A stretch of 64,000 nt of DNA from Alphaproteobacteria bacterium LSUCC0719 (GCA_040839025.1 JBFPJN010000001.1:372001-436000), one strand, 5' to 3'. Positions 35,032 to 45,726 are shown, counted from the stretch's first letter. Notes: generated by a model from the sequence alone, not told the origin. Translations and numbers: made by a program.

Positions 35032-36054
35032 ATGGACCTGATTATGAACAGCTATATCATCGAACTGGCCTGGATTGTCGGCAAGATCATGCTTGTTGTC
35101 GGTCCACTGCTGATTGCGGTTGCCTATCTGACACTGGCCGAGCGACGGGTGATCGGGTTCATGCAGTTGCGCAAGGGCCCGAATGTCGTTGGTCCATTCG
35201 GTCTGTTCCAGCCTTTTGCCGATGCGCTGAAGCTGATGGCCAAGGAAACCATCCTGCCGGCCGGGGCCAACAAGCTTGTCTTCATGTTTGCGCCGATGCT
35301 GACCTTTGTCCTGGCGCTCGTGGCCTGGGCGGTGATCCCGTTTGGCGAAGGCCTGGTGATTGCCGACATCAATGTCGGAATTCTCTATCTTTTTGCGATT
35401 TCGTCGCTTGGTGTCTATGGCGTGATCATGGCCGGTTGGGCCAGCAACTCGAAATATGCCTTCCTTGGCGCGTTGCGGTCTGCGGCACAGATGGTGTCCT
35501 ATGAAGTGTCGATGGGCCTTGTCATCATCAACGTGCTGATCTGTGTCGGTTCGCTGAACCTGACAGCCATTGTCGAGGCGCAGCGCGATATGTGGTTTGC
35601 CTTGCCGCTGTTGCCGATGTTCTTTGTCTTCTTCATCTCGACACTTGCCGAAACAAACCGGGCACCGTTCGACCTTCCGGAAGGTGAATCGGAACTTGTT
35701 GCCGGTTATTTCGTTGAATATTCATCGATGAGCTTTGCGCTGTTCTTCCTTGGTGAATACGCCAACATGATCCTGATGAGCGGCATGACGACGGTGCTGT
35801 TCCTTGGCGGCTGGCTGCCACCATTTGATATCTGGCCACTGAATCTTGTGCCCGGGCCGCTGTGGTTCATCCTCAAGGTGATGCTGCTGCTGTTTGTGTT
35901 CCTGTGGGTGCGGGCGACGACACCACGCTATCGTTACGACCAGCTGATGCGCCTTGGATGGAAGATTTTCCTTCCTTTCTCGCTGATCTGGGTCGTGCTG
36001 ACGTCGGGCTTCCTGCTATGGACCGACAATCTGCCAAATGTGATGGCAGGCTAA
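35032..36054 (+). CDS. nuoH: NADH-quinone oxidoreductase subunit H
   Basis: A 340-residue membrane subunit with about eight helices, which joins the peripheral arm to the membrane arm and lines the quinone channel. Signatures are [23 protein letters not shown], near the first loop, and [23 protein letters not shown] 35032 is 4 bp after nuoG; ATG 35044 is possible. Confidence 0.97.
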   Translation: MDLIMNSYIIELAWIVGKIMLVVGPLLIAVAYLTLAERRVIGFMQLRKGPNVVGPFGLFQPFADALKLMAKETILPAGANKLVFMFAPMLTFVLALVAWAVIPFGEGLVIADINVGILYLFAISSLGVYGVIMAGWASNSKYAFLGALRSAAQMVSYEVSMGLVIINVLICVGSLNLTAIVEAQRDMWFALPLLPMFFVFFISTLAETNRAPFDLPEGESELVAGYFVEYSSMSFALFFLGEYANMILMSGMTTVLFLGGWLPPFDIWPLNLVPGPLWFILKVMLLLFVFLWVRATTPRYRYDQLMRLGWKIFLPFSLIWVVLTSGFLLWTDNLPNVMAG

Positions 36055-36068
36055 GGGGGAGAAGTACG

Positions 36069-36557
36069 ATGCGTGCGATGATCGACAGTCTGCGTTCATT
36101 CCTGCTGCTGGAACTTGGCAAGGGGCTGTTCCTGACGCTGAAATATTTCTTCAAGCCGAAGGTGACCATCAACTACCCTTACGAAAAGGGCAGCCTGTCG
36201 CCGCGTTTCCGGGGGGAACACGCCCTGCGTCGCTATCCGAATGGCGAGGAGCGGTGCATTGCCTGCAAGCTGTGTGAGGCGGTATGCCCGGCACAGGCCA
36301 TCACCATCGAGGCCGAACCCCGCGAGGATGGTAGCCGCCGGACAACGCGCTATGACATCGACATGACAAAATGCATCTATTGCGGTTTCTGTCAGGAAGC
36401 CTGCCCGGTGGATGCCATTGTCGAAGGACCGAATTTCGAATTCGCAACCGAAACCCGCGAAGAACTGTATTACGACAAGGACAAACTCCTTGCGAATGGT
36501 GACCGATGGGAAACCGAAATTGCCCGCAATCTCGCCGCAGACGCACGCTGGCGCTGA
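36069..36557 (+). CDS. nuoI: NADH-quinone oxidoreductase subunit I
   Basis: A 162-residue 8-iron ferredoxin subunit. The two 4Fe-4S motifs [12 protein letters not shown] and [12 protein letters not shown] bind N6a and N6b. An N-terminal amphipathic helix ([15 protein letters not shown]) docks to the membrane arm. ATG 36069 was chosen since the earlier open frame overlaps nuoH by 190 bp. Confidence 0.97.
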   Translation: MRAMIDSLRSFLLLELGKGLFLTLKYFFKPKVTINYPYEKGSLSPRFRGEHALRRYPNGEERCIACKLCEAVCPAQAITIEAEPREDGSRRTTRYDIDMTKCIYCGFCQEACPVDAIVEGPNFEFATETREELYYDKDKLLANGDRWETEIARNLAADARWR

Positions 36558-36606
36558 TCATGACAGGGGGACTGACTCGTGAAATCAATTGCAGGGATGG
36601 CGGAGC

Positions 36607-37236
36607 ATGATTGAGGCGCTGTTCTTCTATCTGTTTGCAGCGGTGATGCTTGGTGCTGGCCTGATGGTCGTGGTCTCGCGCAACCCTGTTTATTCCGTCC
36701 TGTTTCTGATCCTGGCCTTTTTCAATGCGGCTGGGCTGTTCGTTCTGATTGGCGCTGAATTCATCGCGATGCTTCTTGTCGTCGTCTATGTCGGCGCGGT
36801 CGCGGTGCTGTTCCTGTTTGTTGTGATGATGCTCGACATCAATTTTGCCGAGATGCGCGCCGGCTTTCAGAAATATCTGCCAATCGGCCTGATTGTCGGC
36901 GGTATTCTGGTGTTCGAGCTGGTGGCGGCAATGTATGGCGATGCCTTCAGCGAAGCGACCCTGCCGGCTGTGGCAGAGATCAGCAACACCCGCGCCTTGG
37001 GCAACGTTCTGTACACGAAATACATGTATCTGTTCCAGGTGGCTGGTCTGATCCTGCTTGTGGCGATGATCGGTGCCATTTCGCTGACCATGCGCCGGCG
37101 GTCCGGGGTTCGGCGTCAGGTGATTGCGGATCAGAATATGCGGCGCCGTGAAGACAGTGTCGAGATTGTCGATGTGCCGGTTGGCGCGTCGGCCCGTACC
37201 GTTGCCACGGTGTCACCAAGCAAGCGTGAGAGGTAA
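36607..37236 (+). CDS. nuoJ: NADH-quinone oxidoreductase subunit J
   Basis: A 209-residue membrane subunit with five helices (SVLFLILAFFNAAGLFVLIGAEF and VVYVGAVAVLFLFVVMMLD, the latter with the pi-bulge region) and a hydrophilic C-terminal tail of about 50 residues (RRRSGVRRQVIADQNMRR). The start is taken at ATG 36607, where the family begins MIEALFFY; TTG 36589 is in frame. Confidence 0.95.
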   Translation: MIEALFFYLFAAVMLGAGLMVVVSRNPVYSVLFLILAFFNAAGLFVLIGAEFIAMLLVVVYVGAVAVLFLFVVMMLDINFAEMRAGFQKYLPIGLIVGGILVFELVAAMYGDAFSEATLPAVAEISNTRALGNVLYTKYMYLFQVAGLILLVAMIGAISLTMRRRSGVRRQVIADQNMRRREDSVEIVDVPVGASARTVATVSPSKRER

Positions 37237-37239
37237 GCC

Positions 37240-37551
37240 ATGCTCGAACTTTCGCTAAATCATTATCTTGCCGTGTCCGCCGTGCTGTTCGCGCTTGGCA
37301 CCTTCGGCATTTTCCTGAACCGCAAGAACGTGATCACGATCCTGATGTCGATCGAATTGATGCTGCTTGCGGTGAACATCAACATGGTTTCCTTCTCCGC
37401 CTATAACGGGGATCTTGAAGGGCAGATCTTCTCGCTCTTCATTCTGACCGTCGCTGCCGCCGAGGCTGCGATCGGCCTTGCCATTCTCGTCGTTTTCTTC
37501 CGCAACCGCGGATCGATTGCGGTTGAGGATGTGAACATGATGAAGGGCTGA
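37240..37551 (+). CDS. nuoK: NADH-quinone oxidoreductase subunit K
   Basis: A 103-residue subunit with three helices. The two membrane glutamates used in proton coupling lie in [15 protein letters not shown] and [14 protein letters not shown]. It starts 3 bp after nuoJ. It is an antiporter-like partner in the proton path. Confidence 0.96.
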   Translation: MLELSLNHYLAVSAVLFALGTFGIFLNRKNVITILMSIELMLLAVNINMVSFSAYNGDLEGQIFSLFILTVAAAEAAIGLAILVVFFRNRGSIAVEDVNMMKG

Positions 37552-37557
37552 TCTGGA

Positions 37558-39492
37558 ATGTATGCTTCGATTGTCTTTCTGCCGCTTCTGGGATCGCTGA
37601 TTGCAGGCTGGCTCAGCCTTGGCAACCGCGACCGGGTGGCCGAACTGATCACCTGCGGCTTCATGCTTTTGTCGTTGTTGTTCTCGATCATTGCCTTTGT
37701 GCAGGTGGCGATTGGCGGTCAGCCTGTCACCATCGATCTTGCGCGCTGGATTGTCTCGGGTGACTTCGAGGCGATGTGGCGGCTGCGTTTCGACACGCTG
37801 ACCGCGGTGATGCTGATTGTCGTCACGGGCGTGTCATCAATGGTTCACGTCTATTCTGTCGGCTACATGTCGCACGACAACGCCCGGGCCCGGTTCATGG
37901 CCTATCTCAGCCTGTTCACCTTTGCCATGCTGATGCTGGTGACGGCGGATAATCTGGTGCAGCTGTTCTTTGGCTGGGAGGGTGTTGGTGTCGCCTCATA
38001 TCTTCTGATCGGCTTCTGGTACAAGAAGGACAGCGCCCATACCGCGGCGATGAAGGCCTTTGTGGTCAACCGTGTCGGCGATTTCGGCTTTGCGCTTGGT
38101 ATTCTCGCGGTTTACCAGATTTTCGGGTCGATCCAGTTCGACGAGATTTTCGCGAATGCCGCGATTATGGCAAACAGCGAAATCAGTTTCCTCGGCAGTG
38201 CGCTGCCGGCGCTCGAGGTTGCGGGCATCCTGCTGTTCATTGGTGCGATGGGCAAATCGGCCCAGCTTGGTCTTCACACCTGGCTTCCCGATGCCATGGA
38301 GGGCCCGACGCCGGTGTCGGCGCTCATTCATGCTGCGACCATGGTTACCGCAGGTGTCTTCATGGTATGCCGCCTGTCGCCGATGCTGGAATATGCGCCG
38401 TTCTCGCTTGATATCATCACCATTGTCGGGGCGTTGACGGCGATCTTTGCGGCGACGGTCGGTTTTACCCAGTTTGATATCAAGCGGGTGATTGCCTATT
38501 CGACCTGTTCGCAGCTTGGTTACATGTTCTTTGCTGCCGGGGTTTCGGCCTATCCGGCGGCGATGTTCCACCTGACAACACATGCCTTTTTCAAGGCGCT
38601 GCTGTTCCTTGGTGCGGGATCGGTGATCCACGCGCTGTCCGACGAACAGGATCTGCGCAATATGGGCGGGATCTGGCGCAAGATTCCCTTCACCTACGCG
38701 ATGATGTGGATTGGATCGCTGGCGCTTGCCGGATTTCCGTTCTTTGCTGGCTTCTATTCGAAGGACATGATCCTTGAAGCGGCCTATGCCGCGCATACCG
38801 GTGTCGGGTCGCTTGCGTTCTGGCTTGGCTGTGCGGCGGCCCTGCTGACAGCATTCTACAGCTGGCGACTGTTGATCATGGCGTTCCACGGCAAGCCGCG
38901 GGCCTCGGCCGAGGTGATGTCACATGTTCATGAATCACCTCTGGTGATGACAGTGCCGTTGCTGGTGCTGTCAGTCGGCGCGATCTTTTCGGGCTGGATC
39001 GGCTATGAATTGTTTGTCGGCTCTGGAATGGAACGGTTCTGGGGCGACTCGATCCTGATCCTTCCGATCCATCCGGCGATGGAAAATGCCCATCATGTTC
39101 CGACCTGGGTCAAGCTGCTGCCGATTGGTCTGGCAACGTCTGGTGTCGTGCTTGCGGTGCTGTGCTACAGCGTCTGGACAGGCATTCCTGCTGCGATGGT
39201 CCGGACCTTCCGGCCGGTGCATGCCTTCTTCTTCAACAAATGGTATTTCGACGAACTCTATGACGCGGTCTTTGTGCGGCCGGCGGTGCGGATTGGTGCT
39301 GTGCTGTGGCAGAAAGGCGATCGTGACACGATTGACGGTCTGGGGCCGGATGGCCTGTCAGGTCTTGTGGTTCGGGTGTCGGCGGCGGCATCTCGTCTGC
39401 AGTCGGGTTTCGTCTTCCATTATGCGTTCGCAATGCTGATCGGCGTGGTTGTGCTGGTCAGCTGGTATTATCTTCGGTTCGGGGGGATATAG
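37558..39492 (+). CDS. nuoL: NADH-quinone oxidoreductase subunit L
   Basis: A 644-residue antiporter-like subunit at the distal end of the membrane arm. VQLFFGWEGVGVASYLLIGFW contains the key glutamate. GAMGKSAQLGLHTWLPDAMEGPTPVSALIH, in the discontinuous helix region, and HAFFKALLFLGAGSVIHA are diagnostic. The long C-terminal lateral helix is present. It pumps protons. Confidence 0.97.
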   Translation: MYASIVFLPLLGSLIAGWLSLGNRDRVAELITCGFMLLSLLFSIIAFVQVAIGGQPVTIDLARWIVSGDFEAMWRLRFDTLTAVMLIVVTGVSSMVHVYSVGYMSHDNARARFMAYLSLFTFAMLMLVTADNLVQLFFGWEGVGVASYLLIGFWYKKDSAHTAAMKAFVVNRVGDFGFALGILAVYQIFGSIQFDEIFANAAIMANSEISFLGSALPALEVAGILLFIGAMGKSAQLGLHTWLPDAMEGPTPVSALIHAATMVTAGVFMVCRLSPMLEYAPFSLDIITIVGALTAIFAATVGFTQFDIKRVIAYSTCSQLGYMFFAAGVSAYPAAMFHLTTHAFFKALLFLGAGSVIHALSDEQDLRNMGGIWRKIPFTYAMMWIGSLALAGFPFFAGFYSKDMILEAAYAAHTGVGSLAFWLGCAAALLTAFYSWRLLIMAFHGKPRASAEVMSHVHESPLVMTVPLLVLSVGAIFSGWIGYELFVGSGMERFWGDSILILPIHPAMENAHHVPTWVKLLPIGLATSGVVLAVLCYSVWTGIPAAMVRTFRPVHAFFFNKWYFDELYDAVFVRPAVRIGAVLWQKGDRDTIDGLGPDGLSGLVVRVSAAASRLQSGFVFHYAFAMLIGVVVLVSWYYLRFGGI

Positions 39493-39495
39493 GCA

Positions 39496-41001
39496 ATGAT
39501 TGGCAACTGGCCCCTTCTGACGATCATTACCTTCCTGCCGATGATCGGCGTTCTGTTCCTGATGATGATCCGTGGCGAAGATCAGGTGGTGGCCCGCAAC
39601 GCGCGCCATGTGGCGCTATGGGTCAGCGGGTTCACCTTTGTGGTGTCACTGGCGCTGCTGCTGAATTTCGATCCGCAGGCACCGGGCTATCAGTTCGAGG
39701 AACGCGGTGACTGGATTCCGGCCGGTGGCATCAGCTATCACCTTGGCGTTGACGGCATTTCGATGCCGTTCATCCTGTTGTCGACATTGCTGTCACCGCT
39801 GGCAATTCTTGCCAGCTGGAAAGCCATCACCAAGCGTGTCCGTGAATATATGATCGCCTTTCTGGTGCTGGAAACCATGATGATCGGCATGTTTGCCTCG
39901 CTTGACATGCTGATGTTCTATCTGTTCTTCGAGGGTGTGCTGATCCCGATGTTCATCATCATCGGTGTCTGGGGCGGGGCGCGGCGTGTCTATGCGGCGT
40001 TCAAATTCTTTCTCTATACGCTTCTCGGATCGGTGCTGATGCTCGTCTGCATGCTGGCAATGTATATTGACGCCGGCACGACCGATATTCCGATGCTGAC
40101 ATCACATGGCTTTGCGGCGGGCATGCAGACCTGGTTGTTCCTGGGCTTTCTTGCCTCCTTTGCCGTCAAGGTGCCGATGTGGCCGGTTCATACCTGGCTT
40201 CCCGACGCTCATGTCGAGGCTCCGACCGCTGGCTCGATGATCCTTGCCGGGGTGCTTTTGAAGATGGGGGGATACGGTTTTATCCGCTTTTCACTGCCGA
40301 TGTTCCCGCTGGCGTCCGAATTCTTTGCGCCGTTGATCTTTGCGCTGTCGATCATCGCCATTGTGTACACGTCGCTCGTCGCGCTGGCACAAAGCGACAT
40401 GAAAAAGCTGATCGCCTATTCCTCGGTGGCGCATATGGGGTTCGTGACGATCGGGATCTTCACCCTTACCGAACAGGGTGTAGCCGGTGCGATGTTCCAG
40501 ATGATCAGCCATGGTCTGGTGTCGGCGGCGCTGTTCTTCTGTGTCGGGGTTGTCTATGACCGCCTTCACACACGCGAAATCACGGCTTATGGCGGGGTGG
40601 CAGCAGTGATGCCACGCTATGCCGTCTTCTTCATGTTCATGATGCTGGCTTCGGTTGGTCTGCCGGGAACAAGCGGCTTTGTTGGTGAAATGCTGGTGCT
40701 TGTCGGCGCCTGGAAGGCCAGCAGCTGGGTGGCCCTGTTCACTGCCACCGGCCTTGTCCTTGGCGCGACCTACATGCTGTGGCTGTATCGGCGCGTGATG
40801 TTTGGCAAGGTCGTCAGCCCAGAGGTCGAGGCGATGGAACGGATCAGCCGCCGTGAGGTTCTGATTTTTGCGCCGCTGACGGTGCTGGTTCTTTGGTTCG
40901 GCATCTATCCGGCATCATTGCTTGATGTCATGGCATCAAGCATTCAGCTCATCCTAGACAGTGCCGCTGCGGGCGGTGCCATCGTGTTGGCGGGGAGATA
41001 G
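39496..41001 (+). CDS. nuoM: NADH-quinone oxidoreductase subunit M
   Basis: A 501-residue antiporter-like subunit. LMFYLFFEGVLIPMFIIIGVWGG carries the conserved glutamate. KVPMWPVHTWLPDAHVEAPTAGS and KKLIAYSSVAHMGFV are signatures. It starts 3 bp after nuoL and ends 4 bp before nuoN. Confidence 0.97.
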   Translation: MIGNWPLLTIITFLPMIGVLFLMMIRGEDQVVARNARHVALWVSGFTFVVSLALLLNFDPQAPGYQFEERGDWIPAGGISYHLGVDGISMPFILLSTLLSPLAILASWKAITKRVREYMIAFLVLETMMIGMFASLDMLMFYLFFEGVLIPMFIIIGVWGGARRVYAAFKFFLYTLLGSVLMLVCMLAMYIDAGTTDIPMLTSHGFAAGMQTWLFLGFLASFAVKVPMWPVHTWLPDAHVEAPTAGSMILAGVLLKMGGYGFIRFSLPMFPLASEFFAPLIFALSIIAIVYTSLVALAQSDMKKLIAYSSVAHMGFVTIGIFTLTEQGVAGAMFQMISHGLVSAALFFCVGVVYDRLHTREITAYGGVAAVMPRYAVFFMFMMLASVGLPGTSGFVGEMLVLVGAWKASSWVALFTATGLVLGATYMLWLYRRVMFGKVVSPEVEAMERISRREVLIFAPLTVLVLWFGIYPASLLDVMASSIQLILDSAAAGGAIVLAGR

Positions 41002-41005
41002 GGCG

Positions 41006-42463
41006 ATGTTCGAATTCCAGATGGCCGATATCATGCCGGCATTGCCCGAGATCTTTCTGGCCGGTGTCAGTCTTCTCCTGGTGCTTGTTGCGGCCTTCGG
41101 GGGCGAGACGGCACGCAATGCGCGCCGGGTTACCCGGATGGCTATGGGTGGCATTCTGATCACCTTGCTTCTGCTGGTGAATTCAGACCTTGTGATCACC
41201 TCTGCTTTTGGCGGCATGTTTTCGGCTGACAGTTTTGCCAGCTACATGAAGGTGCTTGTGCTGACGGGCACCTTTGCGGCACTTGGTCTGTCGCTGCGCA
41301 CCGATGGTGACGGTGATATCAACAAGCCCGAATACAGTCTTCTTGTTCTGCTGGCACTTGTCGGCATGATGCTGATGATTTCAGCTGACAATCTGATGGC
41401 GCTCTATATGGGGATCGAATTGCAGTCATTGCCGCTCTATGTGGTGGCGGCAATGCGCACCAATTCGCTTCGTTCCTCCGAGGCGGGCCTGAAATATTTC
41501 CTTCTTGGCGCATTGTCGTCGGGAATGCTGTTATACGGCGCATCGCTTGTCTATGGCGTGGCCGGTACGACCGATTTCACCGGTATCGCAGAGGCGCTTT
41601 CCGGTGGCGCGCTGCCGCCTGTCTTCATCATCGGCATGGTCTTCATGATCTCGGGTCTGGCGTTCAAGGTATCAGCCGCACCGTTCCATATGTGGACTCC
41701 CGATGTCTATGAGGGGTCGCCAACACTGGTGACAGCATTGTTCGCCATTGCGCCCAAGGTGGCCGCGATTTCGCTGCTTCTTCGGCTGACCTACGGTGCC
41801 TTTGGCAGTATCGCAGACCAGTGGCAGCAGGTACTGATCGCCCTGTCGATTGCCTCGATGGTCATTGGTGCCCTTGGTGCCATCATGCAAACAGATATCA
41901 AGCGTATGATGGCCTATTCGTCGATTGCCCATATGGGATATGCGCTTGCCGGCCTGGCTGCCGGCACCGTGGCTGGTGCAACCGGCGTGATGATCTATAT
42001 GACAGGCTATGTGTTCATGGGCGCTGGCACGTTCGCGATCATACTGCTGATGCGGCGGGATGGTGCCGAAGCCACCCGGATTGCCGATCTGAAGGGTTTG
42101 TCCAGCACTCATCCGTTGCCTGCCATCGGCCTGCTGGTGATGATGTTTTCAATGGCCGGCATTCCACCGCTGGCCGGCTTCTTCGGCAAATGGTATGTCT
42201 TCCTCGCGGCTGTCGAGGCAGGTCTTGTGCCGCTGGCGGTAATCGGTGTGGTGATGTCGGTGATTGGTGCCTTCTATTACCTGCGGATCATCCGTCTGAT
42301 GTATTTTGAAGACACCGACGCACCGCTTGATCCCCATATTCCGATGGCCAACCGCGTGGTGCTTGGCGCCAGCCTGGCGGTGATCCTGCTGTTCTTTGCC
42401 GGTCTTGGCGGTCTGTTGGCGGCGGCTGACAGCGCAGCGGTGGCGCTGATCGTTTTCGGTTGA
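41006..42463 (+). CDS. nuoN: NADH-quinone oxidoreductase subunit N
   Basis: A 485-residue antiporter-like subunit with about 14 helices. LYMGIELQSLPLYVVAAMR has the key glutamate; KVSAAPFHMWTPDVYEGSPT and IKRMMAYSSIAHMGYAL follow in the expected order. ATG 41006 was chosen, as the frame upstream overlaps nuoM by 41 bp. It is the last complex I gene. birA starts 8 bp on. Confidence 0.97.
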   Translation: MFEFQMADIMPALPEIFLAGVSLLLVLVAAFGGETARNARRVTRMAMGGILITLLLLVNSDLVITSAFGGMFSADSFASYMKVLVLTGTFAALGLSLRTDGDGDINKPEYSLLVLLALVGMMLMISADNLMALYMGIELQSLPLYVVAAMRTNSLRSSEAGLKYFLLGALSSGMLLYGASLVYGVAGTTDFTGIAEALSGGALPPVFIIGMVFMISGLAFKVSAAPFHMWTPDVYEGSPTLVTALFAIAPKVAAISLLLRLTYGAFGSIADQWQQVLIALSIASMVIGALGAIMQTDIKRMMAYSSIAHMGYALAGLAAGTVAGATGVMIYMTGYVFMGAGTFAIILLMRRDGAEATRIADLKGLSSTHPLPAIGLLVMMFSMAGIPPLAGFFGKWYVFLAAVEAGLVPLAVIGVVMSVIGAFYYLRIIRLMYFEDTDAPLDPHIPMANRVVLGASLAVILLFFAGLGGLLAAADSAAVALIVFG

Positions 42464-42471
42464 CCTGACAG

Positions 42472-43215
42472 GTGATGTTGCCAGCGCCATCCGTGCTGTC
42501 ATTGACCAGGGTTGATGTTGCGTCATCCTCGTCTGATCTCGCCTGGCAGGCCGCCGCCGAGGGCGCGCCTTCGGGTCGGGCCTTTCTGGTTGGTGAACAG
42601 ACCGCAGGACGTGGTCGCCGGGGTGCTTCCTGGGCATCGGCACGGGGCGGGATGTATCTGTCCGTTCTGCTGCGTCCTTCGCTGTTGCCACATGCCTATT
42701 TTGGCCTGTCCTTTGTCGCCGCGCTGGCGATCCGCGAGGAACTGGCAGCACGGCTTGCCGGACATGAGGTGCAATTGAAATGGCCAAACGATGTTCTTGT
42801 TGGTGGCGGCAAGATCAGCGGCATTCTTCTCGAGGCGCGTGGCGAGGCGATCGTGATAGGCACCGGTGTCAATATCGTGCCGGTCACAACCGTGGCGAAT
42901 GCCCGCCTGCCAGCGATTTCCGTGCATGACCTTGGTGGCGGTGATGTCACCCCGGCCGATCTGGCGGAAAGTTACGGGAACAATCTTCTGACCCGTGTTG
43001 ACGCCTATGTCCGTTCAGGTTTTGCACCGGTAAGGCTGGAATGGCTTCGTCATTGCGCCCATATAGGCGACAAGGTGCGGGTCTCGACCGGTGCCGATGT
43101 CATTGCGGGATCGTTCGACGATCTCGATACTGACGGCGCTCTTGTCCTGCGCGATGATGCCGGTCGGCGCATCCGTGTCACGACAGGTGATGTCGAACTG
43201 ATGGGTAGAGGCTGA
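42472..43215 (+). CDS. birA: Biotin-[acetyl-CoA-carboxylase] ligase
   Basis: A 247-residue ligase that forms biotinyl-5'-AMP and transfers biotin to the biotin carboxyl carrier protein. AGRGRRGASWASARGG is the adenylate loop and KWPNDVLVGGGKISGILLEARG holds the catalytic lysine. There is no N-terminal helix-turn-helix, so it is a non-regulatory (class I) enzyme. The start is GTG 42472 or ATG 42475. The stop TGA is immediately followed by the coaX ATG. Confidence 0.94.
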   Translation: MMLPAPSVLSLTRVDVASSSSDLAWQAAAEGAPSGRAFLVGEQTAGRGRRGASWASARGGMYLSVLLRPSLLPHAYFGLSFVAALAIREELAARLAGHEVQLKWPNDVLVGGGKISGILLEARGEAIVIGTGVNIVPVTTVANARLPAISVHDLGGGDVTPADLAESYGNNLLTRVDAYVRSGFAPVRLEWLRHCAHIGDKVRVSTGADVIAGSFDDLDTDGALVLRDDAGRRIRVTTGDVELMGRG

Positions 43216-43995
43216 ATGCTGCTTGCCATTGATGTTGGAAACACAAACCTTGTGCTGGCGCTTGGTGATGTGGATGCCGGCGTTCGCGATGTATGGCGAA
43301 TCCGTACCGACGCCATTTCCGATACCGAAACCTGTATTGATCTGATGCGCGGCACTATGGGGACGGCGCTTGATGAAGCTGACGACTCCATCATTGCCAG
43401 TGTCGTGCCGAATGTCACGCCCCGGGTCGTTGAGGCGCTTTCCCTGCTTACCGGCAAGGCCCCACTTGTTGTTGGCAGTGCCGATGTGAAGCTTGGCATT
43501 GACGTCAATATCGACATGCCGCATCAGGCGGGGGCGGACCGGCTTGTCAATGCTGTCGGGGCAAAGGTGCATCACAGCCTTCCCGCCATTGTGCTGGATT
43601 TCGGGACCGCGACGACACTTGATCTTGTTGCCGCCGATGGTGCCTATGAAGGCGGTATTATTGCCCCCGGCGTATCACTTTCAATCGAGGCACTTGAACG
43701 TGCGGCAGCACAATTGCCAAGGCTGGAACTGCGGCACTTCGAGGCGGATCTGCCGATCCTCGGCAAAAACACCATCGCGGCGATGGAATCTGGTGTTTTC
43801 TGGGGGTATGTAAGCATGATTGACGGGCTGCTGGCGCGGCTTCGTGCTGTCCATTGCGGGCCTGATGACGACATGAAGGCCATTATGACGGGTGGGTTGG
43901 CTGGCCTTTTTGCGTCGCATCTTGATGGTCCGGTGATTGTCGATGCCGATCTGACAGTCAAAGGGCTTTTTGAAATTTTCGCGCGCAATCGCTGA
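43216..43995 (+). CDS. coaX: Type III pantothenate kinase
   Basis: A 259-residue CoaX, the first enzyme of coenzyme A synthesis. The ATP motif LAIDVGNTNLVLA, the pantothenate-site GADRLVNAVGAK and the phosphate motif DFGTATTLDLV lie in the normal order. The gene directly abuts birA without a spacer. nuo-birA-coaX-rnj is a common alphaproteobacterial order. Confidence 0.95.
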   Translation: MLLAIDVGNTNLVLALGDVDAGVRDVWRIRTDAISDTETCIDLMRGTMGTALDEADDSIIASVVPNVTPRVVEALSLLTGKAPLVVGSADVKLGIDVNIDMPHQAGADRLVNAVGAKVHHSLPAIVLDFGTATTLDLVAADGAYEGGIIAPGVSLSIEALERAAAQLPRLELRHFEADLPILGKNTIAAMESGVFWGYVSMIDGLLARLRAVHCGPDDDMKAIMTGGLAGLFASHLDGPVIVDADLTVKGLFEIFARNR

Positions 43996-44025
43996 TGCTG
44001 CGCAACCAAGGGAAACCGACGACAT

Positions 44026-45717
44026 ATGTATAATACTACCGACCTTCTTTTTGTGCCGCTTGGTGGATCCGGCGAGATCGGCATGAATGCCAATCTCTAT
44101 CATTACAATGGCAGCTGGCTGATGGTGGATCTCGGCATCTCGTTCCCGGATGACAGCATGCCCGGTATTGATGTTGTGCTGCCGGATCTGACCTTCATCG
44201 AACAGCGACGTGACCGGCTTGCGGGGCTCGTTCTGACGCATGGCCATGAAGATCACCTTGGTGCCATTCCCTATATGTGGTCCCAGCTTGGATGTCCGGT
44301 CTATGGAAGTGCCTTCACACTGGCGTTGCTGCGTCGCAAGCTGGCCGAGAATGGCCATCAGGAGACCATTCCCCTGATCGAGATTGGCCCTGGTTCGGTT
44401 ACAGATATCGGGCCGTTCAGCGTCGAAATGGTTGGGCTGACACATTCCATCCCCGATCCAACCGCGCTGGCCATCCGGTGCGAGGCCGGCACCGTATTGC
44501 ATACCGGTGACTGGAAATTCGATCCGGCACCGGGACTTGGCGGCGAAACCGACACCACACGTCTGGCACAGATCGGCGATGAAGGTGTGCTGGCGATGGT
44601 TGGCGATTCGACAAACGCCATGGTCGAGGGGCGCACCGGGTCCGAGGCCGACGCACAGGCAGGTCTTCGCGATGTTATTGCCGGCGCGACGGGGCGTGTC
44701 GCCGTGACCTGTTTTTCAAGCAATGTGGCGCGCATACAGTCGATCATCAGCGCTGCGCAGGCGAATGACCGGTCGGTTGCCGTGGTTGGCAGGGCAATCA
44801 AGCGGGCGATCTCTGCAGCGCAGGAGGTTGGCTATCTGCGTGATCTTCCCGATTTTGTGCCGGAAGAAGATGTCAATCTTCTGCCTCGTAACAACATCGT
44901 CATCATCTGTACCGGAACCCAGGGCGAACCGCGTGCCGCAATGGCGAAGATTGCCGCCGGGGCGCATGAAAGCGTAACCCTCGAAGAAGGGGATACCGTC
45001 ATCTATTCATCCCGCCAGATCCCCGGGAATGAGCCGGCCATTGCGCGGGTCCAGGATGCGTTGATCCGGCGGCGGATCAACCTGGTTACGGACGAGGATG
45101 CGCCGGTGCATGTATCCGGTCATCCCTCGCGCGAGGAGATGGTCGAAATGTACGGGCTGGTCAAGCCACGCATTGCAATTCCGGTACACGGCACGGCACG
45201 TCATCTTGCCGCGCATGCAGAGCTTGCCGAGGCATGCCAGGTTCGTCAGACACTGCTTCCCGACAATGGAACGGTTATTCGTCTTGCCGGGCAGGGCGGT
45301 GACGGCGAGGCTGCCATCATCGACAATGTCAAAACCGGCGCGCTGACCCATGAAAAGGGCAAGATTCTGGAAATTCAGTCTGACATGATGCGGGCCCGCC
45401 GTCGGATGCTGTGGAACGGCGTTGCCACCGCCAGTCTTGTCATGAATCGCGATGGGGGGCTGTGCGCTGTTCCGGCGGTGTCGCAGACCGGTATCGGCGA
45501 TGAATCGGCGGCAGCGGATTACATCGCTACCGCCAGTCTGGCGATCGAGGATGCGCTGGCGGGCATGGGCCGGGCGGCCCGGCGCGACGATGCGAATGTC
45601 GAGGAGATTGCCGGTCAGGCGCTGCGGCGCGTCGCGCGCAACATGTTTGGTCTGCGTCCGATAGCGCATGTTCATATCATGCGGGTCAGCGAAGATGATC
45701 TTCGCGGTGTGGCGTAG
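44026..45717 (+). CDS. rnj: Ribonuclease J
   Basis: A 563-residue MBL/beta-CASP ribonuclease. The motif HGHEDHLGAIP binds two metals; HTGDWKFDP and VAVTCFSSNVARIQS (beta-CASP) follow. YSSRQIPGNEPAI and PVHVSGHPSREEM belong to the beta-CASP and final metal motifs. It has 5'-3' exo- and endonuclease activities in rRNA maturation and mRNA decay. It starts 30 bp after coaX. Confidence 0.95.
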   Translation: MYNTTDLLFVPLGGSGEIGMNANLYHYNGSWLMVDLGISFPDDSMPGIDVVLPDLTFIEQRRDRLAGLVLTHGHEDHLGAIPYMWSQLGCPVYGSAFTLALLRRKLAENGHQETIPLIEIGPGSVTDIGPFSVEMVGLTHSIPDPTALAIRCEAGTVLHTGDWKFDPAPGLGGETDTTRLAQIGDEGVLAMVGDSTNAMVEGRTGSEADAQAGLRDVIAGATGRVAVTCFSSNVARIQSIISAAQANDRSVAVVGRAIKRAISAAQEVGYLRDLPDFVPEEDVNLLPRNNIVIICTGTQGEPRAAMAKIAAGAHESVTLEEGDTVIYSSRQIPGNEPAIARVQDALIRRRINLVTDEDAPVHVSGHPSREEMVEMYGLVKPRIAIPVHGTARHLAAHAELAEACQVRQTLLPDNGTVIRLAGQGGDGEAAIIDNVKTGALTHEKGKILEIQSDMMRARRRMLWNGVATASLVMNRDGGLCAVPAVSQTGIGDESAAADYIATASLAIEDALAGMGRAARRDDANVEEIAGQALRRVARNMFGLRPIAHVHIMRVSEDDLRGVA

Positions 45718-45726
45718 TGACGTGAG

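Noticed and set aside
37996-38889. 297-residue minus-strand frame opposite nuoL
   Set aside because: Charged, low-complexity shadow of a membrane-protein gene; no ribosome-binding site.
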